Below, one piece after another: positions 1 to 7,400 of a DNA stretch of 14,473 nt (position 1 is its first letter; every line of letters begins with the position of its first letter). Below the pieces are notes generated by a model. The model ran no database searches, was not told the origin of the DNA, and saw only the letters and a program-made list of their open reading frames with translations. This stretch comes from Bacillota bacterium (GTDB lineage: Bacteria; Bacillota; Clostridia; Lachnospirales; Lachnospiraceae). The translations under genes and the position numbers were made by a program. Where the stretch lies: contig JAFAEB010000135.1 of assembly GCA_023424235.1 (NCBI GenBank), forward strand, positions 1 to 14,473, given 5' to 3'.

Positions 1-944
1 CACCAACACCGCCTTTACCACCAACGGAAAGCCTACCCAATGATTATAAATACGCAGATATATCTGCATTTAATTCACAGGCTACAGCCTTGATTAATCC
101 AAAAAGCAGTGGAACGGACTATGATTATCTTGCAAAGACCTATTTTAAGCAGCTTCACGAAAGCTATTATTACGATGAATGGGTAGCTGCCTGTGAGCTA
201 GTAAACAATGCCAATGATGTAATTTACCGTGCTTATGAGGAGGCCTATGATAGAGCAATTGCAGAAGGTGGAACGCTACCGCCCCTACCAGTGGTTACTC
301 CCCTTCCAACACCGAAACCAACTCTTAATGATATTGCTTTAAATGATAGAATAATAAGGACTACCACACTTGAGCTTTCAAAAGTTACGGATAGTCTAAC
401 TGGAACACAAAAATATAAACTGAATTCCTATATTAATTATTCCTTTAACAATATCCTAAACAATGGTGGAGTTATTGAAGGTATATGCTCCGATCCATCC
501 AATTTATTTTTATCTAGAAATTATGCAGGCTACTGTGATGATGTACTTAGTACTACCCTAAAAAATGTATTTTTCATGTATACTCCCTATGGCAGTGTAT
601 CAGACCTTAGAAATGAAAAGGTAGTAATAAACAATCTAGTTGCTGAGAATTTTAATATCTATCTGGTGCTACAGGCCCCTGAAACAGCTACATTTTCCTC
701 ACAGCTTCCGGTTGTTTTGTCTGGTACATCAAATACATTGAATCTCTTTAGTCAGGCAACCCTTGATGTATCCGGAACTAGCTGGGCTTCTACGAGTAAT
801 TCCGCCATAGAAAAGGATCGTCTGCTAAAGGAAATTAGTTCAGATAAAGGAAGAATCTATGATGTTACCATTCAAATATATGAGAGTGGATCTGCTTTTA
901 CTAAGCTAATACAGAAACTATCATCCACAATTATATCGGAATAA
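1..944 (+). CDS. Minor pilin-like protein, 5' end missing (partial)
   Basis: The reading frame is open from base 3 to the TAA at 942-944 (313 codons) and runs off the left edge. The TTG at 90 is internal and has no ribosome binding site, so the true start lies outside the window. The visible protein opens in a Pro-rich stretch (PTPPLPPT), then has a helical, Tyr-rich segment (about residues 45-90 of the visible part). A second Pro-rich linker (LPPLPVVTPLPTPKP) follows, then a Ser/Thr-rich beta-type domain. The C-terminal phrase YDVTIQIYESG resembles the last strand of minor pseudopilins of the PilV/GspI kind. It is followed after 50 bases by a PilX-like gene and two prepilin genes, which supports a pilus role. 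No prepilin signal can be seen because the N-terminus is missing. The pilin assignment is inferred from context and C-terminal style; it could instead be another cell-surface accessory protein. Confidence 0.6.
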   Translation, partial: PTPPLPPTESLPNDYKYADISAFNSQATALINPKSSGTDYDYLAKTYFKQLHESYYYDEWVAACELVNNANDVIYRAYEEAYDRAIAEGGTLPPLPVVTPLPTPKPTLNDIALNDRIIRTTTLELSKVTDSLTGTQKYKLNSYINYSFNNILNNGGVIEGICSDPSNLFLSRNYAGYCDDVLSTTLKNVFFMYTPYGSVSDLRNEKVVINNLVAENFNIYLVLQAPETATFSSQLPVVLSGTSNTLNLFSQATLDVSGTSWASTSNSAIEKDRLLKEISSDKGRIYDVTIQIYESGSAFTKLIQKLSSTIISE

Positions 945-994
945 GTGATACAGCTTAAAGTAATGCACTTAGTAAGGAGGGTATTTGGGTATTT

Positions 995-3184
995 ATGAAA
1001 TTGAAAAAGTTTAACACAAACAATAGTGGCAATACACTGATTCTTGTAATTCTGTGTATGCTTTTTGTGGGCATTATAGCATCCCTCATTTTGGTGTATA
1101 CTTCAAATAACCTGAAGACAATGAAGAAAGCAGCAATGTCCTCAAGTAATTTTTATACAGCTGAGAATGTTGTTGATGAGCTTAAGACCCATTTAGATGA
1201 GCTAGCTGATCAGGCAGTTCGTACCGCCTACACCAAGTGGTTGCAGCAGTATACTTCTACGACATCAGATCAGCATGAGACCCTGTTTAAGACTTTATTT
1301 TTAAATGAGTTAAAAGGGCTTTTAGACAGCCAATTCCTAACGGCATTTACAAGTGATCCCTTTCAATTACTCTATAAGTTTGGCTCCACAAATGTGAAGT
1401 GGCTTGAGACTCCAACCGTTGAACTAGATACTTCTGCTAAGCTTCTGACCCTAAAGGATATTTCCTTTGCTTATACGGATGCCCAGGGAATGACTTCTGA
1501 GATTACTACAGATCTTGTATTCAATGTAAACTATCCTGGCTTTCAGTCTAATACCGTAAAAGGAATGAACCTAGCAGCGTCTGAATACATCATCATTGCC
1601 GATGAACAGATTAACAATAGTGTCACGATTTGGGGAACAATAAAGGGTAACCTCTACGGTGGAGGCTATAATCCTGTTGCAACAACTACTGATAAATATA
1701 ATAAAAATGGAATCCATTTTGATAGTGACAGCAATCTTTTAATTTATGCAGATAAAATATTGTCAAGAAGCACCATTGAACTTTCTGATCGAAGTTCAGT
1801 CAATATCAAAGGAATTAACGGTGAATACGACTATACAGGTACCTTAAGCTATACGAATCTATGGGCTAAGAATCTTCTACTCAATGGAGTTTCTAGCCAA
1901 GCAAATCCAGTGCAGCTTACAGCGCAAGGAAATTTCTATCTAGCAGATGACCTTACCTTAGATGCGGAGGCTTCTAGATTCCAGCTAAAAGGATCTTATT
2001 ACGGATATAATGCAAATAATGCTTACCTTGGGGCAACAGATGCCAATGGTATACGGCTGGTAAGCGGAACCCCAGATGGTAGCAGCTCCATTGTTCTAAA
2101 TGCTAAGGATGCTGTTCTGGACTTCTCTGCTGTTACTAAGCTCTGGATTGCAGGTAAAAGCTTTGTTTCAGTTCCATTTCAATATGGACATGGCACGACT
2201 TCAGACAACCTGTCCTTTAGTCAAGGTGAATCAATATCCTATCGTGGACTACAGGCTTCCTACCTTGTGCCTGGTGATTGCATCAAGGGTATTGGACATA
2301 ATCCCATGACAGAAGAAGAATTTGATAAATTAAGCACGGATCCCACAAGCAACTATTATGTTGATATTTCAATTAGTAGAAGAAACGGTGGTATCCGCCT
2401 TGAAAACTATGTAAATCGTGAAAAACCTTACCGAATTGCAGCGGTTAAATATGATTCATCCTTAACAATGATATATCTTTATCTGAATTTTCAAAGTACA
2501 GATAAGGCGACTCAATATTTCGAGGAGTATTTAACTACCAACGATGAACTAGTGAGTAGTCGTATGAGTATGCTAGGAAATGGACAGATCTTATTTGATC
2601 CTGCAGTGCTAGAGAATACAGGTAATGTTATTGGCTATAATGGTGGAATAGTTACCTATCAGGGGAAAAAATATACCACTAGTGATCCAGCTATTGAGAA
2701 TAAACAGATTGAACTCTCTTCAAAATACTCTGGACTTGTAACAAGCCTAGATGAGAATTTTGCAGGAGCTAGTACCAACGGTTTCTTAACGGACAATATT
2801 GTAAATCTGTCCCTTATTACCCAGAATGTACAGGTGGAGACAGAACTAGGATATACAGCAAACAGTGTTAATTACACACTGATAACCGGAGATGATGTAG
2901 TCATAAGTACTAATAAAGCTGGAATCATCATTGCAAAGGGCGATGTAACCATACAGAACAGTGCCAGCTTTACTGGTCTCATTATTGCTAGAGGTAAAGT
3001 GACGATTCAGGGGAATGTGAATCTAAAAGCGGATCCAGACAATATCTCTTACCTAATGCAGAACAATGCAATTGTAGCACTTTATTTTTCATTGGGTGTA
3101 TCGTCAGGTACGACTGGTGACGGTAGCAATATTTATGCCTCTGATTTGGTGAACATTTCCTATGACAATTGGAGAAAAAATTAA
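995..3184 (+). CDS. Large PilX/GspK-like minor pilin (729 aa)
   Basis: Probable minor pilin or tip component of a type IV pilus or type II secretion-like fibre, anchored by its N-terminal helix until assembly. The N-terminus is short and basic, then NNSG|NTLILVILCML and a hydrophobic helix (about residues 13-36), which is the PilX_N style. If prepilin peptidase cuts after Gly12, position +5 is Leu17, not Glu. GspK proteins, which cap the pseudopilus, also lack Glu5. The remaining 690 residues are far longer than usual PilX. They are rich in short beta repeats (IIIADEQINNSVTIWGTIKG near 200; GDVTIQNSASFTGLIIARG near 650), as in right-handed beta-helix or bactofilin-like folds. ATG 995 follows AAGGAGG (974-980) at an unusually long 14-base spacing; no better in-frame start is seen. 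It lies 50 bases after the previous gene. The family call is fairly firm; the tip role is inferred. Confidence 0.78.
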   Translation: MKLKKFNTNNSGNTLILVILCMLFVGIIASLILVYTSNNLKTMKKAAMSSSNFYTAENVVDELKTHLDELADQAVRTAYTKWLQQYTSTTSDQHETLFKTLFLNELKGLLDSQFLTAFTSDPFQLLYKFGSTNVKWLETPTVELDTSAKLLTLKDISFAYTDAQGMTSEITTDLVFNVNYPGFQSNTVKGMNLAASEYIIIADEQINNSVTIWGTIKGNLYGGGYNPVATTTDKYNKNGIHFDSDSNLLIYADKILSRSTIELSDRSSVNIKGINGEYDYTGTLSYTNLWAKNLLLNGVSSQANPVQLTAQGNFYLADDLTLDAEASRFQLKGSYYGYNANNAYLGATDANGIRLVSGTPDGSSSIVLNAKDAVLDFSAVTKLWIAGKSFVSVPFQYGHGTTSDNLSFSQGESISYRGLQASYLVPGDCIKGIGHNPMTEEEFDKLSTDPTSNYYVDISISRRNGGIRLENYVNREKPYRIAAVKYDSSLTMIYLYLNFQSTDKATQYFEEYLTTNDELVSSRMSMLGNGQILFDPAVLENTGNVIGYNGGIVTYQGKKYTTSDPAIENKQIELSSKYSGLVTSLDENFAGASTNGFLTDNIVNLSLITQNVQVETELGYTANSVNYTLITGDDVVISTNKAGIIIAKGDVTIQNSASFTGLIIARGKVTIQGNVNLKADPDNISYLMQNNAIVALYFSLGVSSGTTGDGSNIYASDLVNISYDNWRKN

Positions 3185-3223
3185 TCGATCTAGGGCGATG
3201 GCCTATTGGGAAAGGGGGATGTT

Positions 3224-3754
3224 ATGGAGAAAGCGTTCAAAATGAATAAGGATGCAGGATATACTCTGATAGAATTAATCGTAGTTATCATGATTATTGG
3301 GATTCTAGCCTCTGGTGCTGTTGTTGGCCTTTCTGCATATTACAATTCCCAGACTGACAGTGCGGCTCAAAAGCTTATACTTGCCCTTTCCGAGACAAGA
3401 CAAGAGTCTATTATCCGTAATGAGGGTTCCGTTCGAATGGAGTTATACCAGGATTCAGTTGGAGATAATTTTGCTAAGATTATCTTTCATGATGGTTCGT
3501 CTGAACAGATTCTAGAGGAATATAAGATATGTAGCTCTGCGATCAAGCTGTCGGTTAAAGACTCAGCAGACGCTAAAACATACATAAGCTATACAATGTC
3601 AACAGATCCAGCAGTGCATACTTCTGAACGGATTAGTTTTCATTTTAAGAAGAGTACAGGAGGCCTTATGGAAGATTATAAGGATCTTGTTCTAGAAGGT
3701 TCTGAAACTATAAATATTATAATAATAAGGGAAACAGGTAGATGCTTTTACTAA
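3224..3754 (+). CDS. GspH/FimT-like prepilin
   Basis: Minor (pseudo)pilin with a class III prepilin signal: MEKAFKMNKDAG|YTLIELIVVIMIIG. Cleavage is expected after Gly12 and the +5 Glu (Glu17) is present. A hydrophobic helix (about residues 13-33) carries the polymerisation and membrane function. The globular part is short (176 aa in total), and the C-terminus contains INIIIIRETGR, resembling the closing TGR strand of GspH/FimT proteins. The start is the ATG at 3224, preceded by AAAGGGGG five bases upstream; a TTG at 3206 would put the ribosome binding site inside the gene. It sits 39 bases after the PilX-like gene and 30 before the next prepilin, so it is probably co-transcribed and co-assembled with both. 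The GspH/FimT subtype rests on gene order and C-terminus only. Confidence 0.85.
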   Translation: MEKAFKMNKDAGYTLIELIVVIMIIGILASGAVVGLSAYYNSQTDSAAQKLILALSETRQESIIRNEGSVRMELYQDSVGDNFAKIIFHDGSSEQILEEYKICSSAIKLSVKDSADAKTYISYTMSTDPAVHTSERISFHFKKSTGGLMEDYKDLVLEGSETINIIIIRETGRCFY

Positions 3755-3784
3755 CATTAATTCTTAGAACCGGAGGTGCTAGTC

Positions 3785-4441
3785 ATGAGGCAAGATAAAC
3801 AATTCAATAATAAAGGCTATACTCTGGTAGAATTAATTGTAACGATTTTGATTACAGGAATGGTTGCTATAATAATCTCCTTGTTTATATCGGTTTCACG
3901 CACTACCTATGATGAGGTAAGGAAGGAAGCAGTTCTTCAGCAGGAAGCCCAGATGGCAGGAGCTTATATCGGGGATATCGCCATTGAAGCAATTGAATCC
4001 TCTACAGAGGCCTTTCGTATTGGTAGTGATAACTACAAGGTATTGACGATTAAAGCACCTGACCCAGAGTATGTATCAGGACCACGCTATGATTATTATT
4101 TTATTATTCTTTGGGAGGAGAATAACCAGGTCCTTAGATTTTGCAAGGTGAAGGACGATGCAATCCTTCAGCCTGATGGCTCCTATCAACCGCCTCCAGG
4201 TTCAAAATTGGTATTTATCTCGGGTACGGAGACACTTGATTATGCAAGCATGTTATCCTCTGGAGGACTTAATATCATAAATAATCCACGGGCCCTTCTA
4301 GCAAGATATGTGGCTAGCATGGACGTGGTGGTTCCAAGCTCATCAGCTGGAACCAAGCTAACTAAGATTTCATTTCGCCTTCGTTACCGTGATAGGGAAT
4401 ATGTGATGACAAAGAATATTGCAGGTAGAAATTTAAATTAA
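3785..4441 (+). CDS. PilW/GspJ-like prepilin
   Basis: Minor (pseudo)pilin of 218 aa. Its class III signal is MRQDKQFNNKG|YTLVELIVTILITGM, with cleavage expected after Gly11 and the +5 Glu at Glu16. The hydrophobic segment covers about residues 12-35 and continues as an amphipathic helix to about 70. A beta-rich globular domain follows and ends in YRDREYVMTKNIAGRN. That ending is like other Firmicute PilW/PulJ-type proteins. ATG 3785 is chosen because GGAGGTG (3772-3778) lies six bases upstream; the GTG at 3776 is part of that site. It is flanked by the GspH-like gene (30-base gap) and the giant secreted protein (30-base gap). J/W-type minor pilins normally sit near the tip of the fibre; that role here is inferred. 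Confidence 0.84.
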   Translation: MRQDKQFNNKGYTLVELIVTILITGMVAIIISLFISVSRTTYDEVRKEAVLQQEAQMAGAYIGDIAIEAIESSTEAFRIGSDNYKVLTIKAPDPEYVSGPRYDYYFIILWEENNQVLRFCKVKDDAILQPDGSYQPPPGSKLVFISGTETLDYASMLSSGGLNIINNPRALLARYVASMDVVVPSSSAGTKLTKISFRLRYRDREYVMTKNIAGRNLN

Positions 4442-4471
4442 CTTTGTTGTATGGAAGAGAGGACTGATACT

Positions 4472-7400
4472 ATGAAGAAATGGAAACGGGTACTAACAGG
4501 ATCTATTATAGGTACGTTAGCAGTTGTCTTAGTATCTTTCGTTTGGGTTTTCATGGAGATGCCATGGGAGAATGCGGAAGCAGCTAAAGTTGTGGACAGC
4601 AGTGGAGTATATACAATACCAGGTAAAAGTGGAAGTCTAGGCAGCAGCGGGAATCCTTTTGTTGTTCTAGAAATTGTGGCAAATGAAAATATGGCACAGT
4701 TCGGTTATCTAGTGGATGGTCAGGAACCGATTAATCTGCTTAGTGCCATGTCGAGTAGTGATAAAGATACAGTAGCAGCAGCACTATCAAACTACATGAC
4801 TATCTCCCTTGACAGCAACACCGTCGTGAAACAGGAATTTGTCACAAGGATTACCGAACAAGAATGGACTAATTATTATTGGAATTTCAATGTTAATGCA
4901 AATCAGTATGGTTATTATGAGCGCCTTACAGAGAATACTGGTGATTATGCTCTGAACCTCACCCTTAAGACGGTAACAGATCCAGCAACTTCATTGGTAA
5001 AGACAGTTTATGAATATACAATTGTTCCAGTAACAATTGGAACAGGTGCTTATAGATGGATAGGTTATAGTTATACAGAAAGTAGTGCCCTTACAGATAC
5101 AACTACTTATCTGAATATGGTTAGCTCAGATACAGCTCTTGCCCAAGATAGCTCCCAGCTTTCGAAAATCTATGGCTTTCAAAAAGATATTGCTGTATAC
5201 AACGCATATAGTGGAAGGAAAATCAATAAAGAATTATTTAAGAAATATGCCCTTGGTCTCGGATATAAGGATAATGATGTTAGAAAAGGTGAAGATAGTT
5301 CTTCCTATGAATTTATAGGCTGGTTCAGAGAGCCGCAAGGTGTCAACGCCTACAATGAGTCTGATAAGATTAGCTCGGATATCACTCTGTACGCGAAATG
5401 GAAGACTGTCTACAGTGGTGGTACGGTCAGTCTCTACGAGATTACCTTTGATAAGAATGCAGGTACAGATGAGGTTATTCATTTACCAGATAGTATTAGA
5501 TTTATAAATTCTGGTGATTCAATCATAGAGCCAGATATTATCCCACTCCGTAGAGGATATATATTCACAGGCTGGTACAAGGATGCTGCATGTACAGTAA
5601 AATTTGATTTCACCAAGGTGATTACAGAGAATGCTACTGTTTATGCGGGGTGGGAAGAACTAGTAGAAACGAAATATATAATTACCTTTAATGCGAATGC
5701 TGGAGCAGGGAATGCTGGCACGGTAACAAACCTACCGACAGATATTACAGATGTGCTTCAGAATGGTAGAACAGCTGATTATACTCCAATTGAACCTTTG
5801 ACAGCTCCAACTAGGGAGAACTATATATTTGCAGGCTGGTACTGGAACTCTGCTGGCACCAACCCTTTTGTATTTGATGAACCAATTCCTTTCGGTGTAA
5901 GTTCTACAACAATTCAGCTCTATGCACGCTGGATTCCTGCTACTAGCACTAGCTCCTATAAGATTACCTTTAACGGTAACAAGCCATCCCAAGCATTGTC
6001 TAGAGTAACAGGAATTCCTGCCTCCTTGACGGGACTTAGCTTTGGGCAGGACATTACTGATAAATTTCCTGAGGATGTGCCTTTTATACAGGGGAATATC
6101 GTTGAAAAGCTGAAGAATTACCATGTAAAGGTCATCACTGTGACACCAAAGGATTTTACCAATAAGAGTGAAAATCTGGGATTGATTGACCGAGCGAATC
6201 TGATTGTATTAAATCAAACCTGTGATAACCAATTGAAAACCTTCTGGACGACTTATAAGAATACTGACTTATTCTCAAAGCCAGTGAGTCAGTATAATAT
6301 TACTGCAGGTAACTTCACAGGCAATGATTTATCGTGGACAGCTACCCTTCGCTTAATGAATAAGATAACAGGTATGAACAGCACAGTAATGTCCCCTGTT
6401 ATCTATGATTACAGCATCTATCAATCGGTAGTTAGTAGCACTCAGACTGCTATAAAAACTCCTGTGAGCTTTAATTCCACCTTCAGTAATTCATCTGCCT
6501 TTAGTATTAGTAATGTCAATGGATATAGTAGCAATGTCTATAAGCTTTATTTAATGACTCAACAGTTTAATCCGGTTACCTTATATAATGCTTATATTTT
6601 TACAGCTAAGTTTAATTCAAGTGGTAATTTTACTGGAATCACAAATATCACTGCACAAAAATATTGGAATGAATATACCTTACTTCCATATTCTGTTATT
6701 CCTTCTGCGGATTGGAATAGTACAACGAAAACCTTTGTTGCAAATGCTCTTGAGGTAATCGGAGTAAAGAGAAACTATACCTTGAATGAAGAAAAAGGAT
6801 TGATAAATAACCGTGTATTTCTATACAAAAGCAGTGTTAGCATGATTGACGGATTTATGACTCCACAGCTTTTAAGTGCAGAACATAGCGGGATGAATGA
6901 TTATTTTTATCCAGAAAGTGATACGCTACCCGAACGTTATAATACTGCTGAGGGAATTTACTATATGCTTTATAACGCAAGTTTATATAGGAACTTTGAT
7001 AAAAACCTAAGTATACTTGAGATTGAACCAACAGATGACTTTAAAAATAACAACTTCTGGTTTTGGTATATCAGTCGGTATGTTCCTAACTTTACCGGTA
7101 GCTATAGCGTAGTAAAAAAGAATTCCTCTGAATTTATTGGTGACATTGATGATTTGAACAGTAAGTATGACATCGTATATTTAGGAGTGAACAATACCAA
7201 CCTAGTTACCTCCTTTATGCCACAGATATCTTTTTCAGCTAGGGCCAATGAAGAGGTTACCATTACCACCCAACAGACGATACCAGTTGCTTACCAAAAA
7301 AAATTTAAAGTATCGACGGAAACTATAACAACCTATACTGTTAGGAGTAATTTGACTGGGGTACCGAACTCGGACAGACGTAATTATAGTCTGGTTAGTG

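Noticed and set aside
2387..2394. GGTGGTAT matching the attachment-site core, as a possible left attachment site
   Set aside because: It lies inside the intact PilX-like gene as ordinary Gly-Gly codons, and the surrounding bases do not resemble the SBP gene.
4451..4471. ATG 4451 as start of the giant protein
   Set aside because: No ribosome binding site precedes it, and the GAGAGG that serves ATG 4472 would be inside the gene; the signal peptide fits the later start.
5234..6124. Open frames on the - strand within the giant gene
   Set aside because: They are antisense to a well-supported coding region and have no recognisable motifs; the same holds for the other opposite-strand frames at 9266-9604, 11250-11456, 12131-12322 and 12878-13150.
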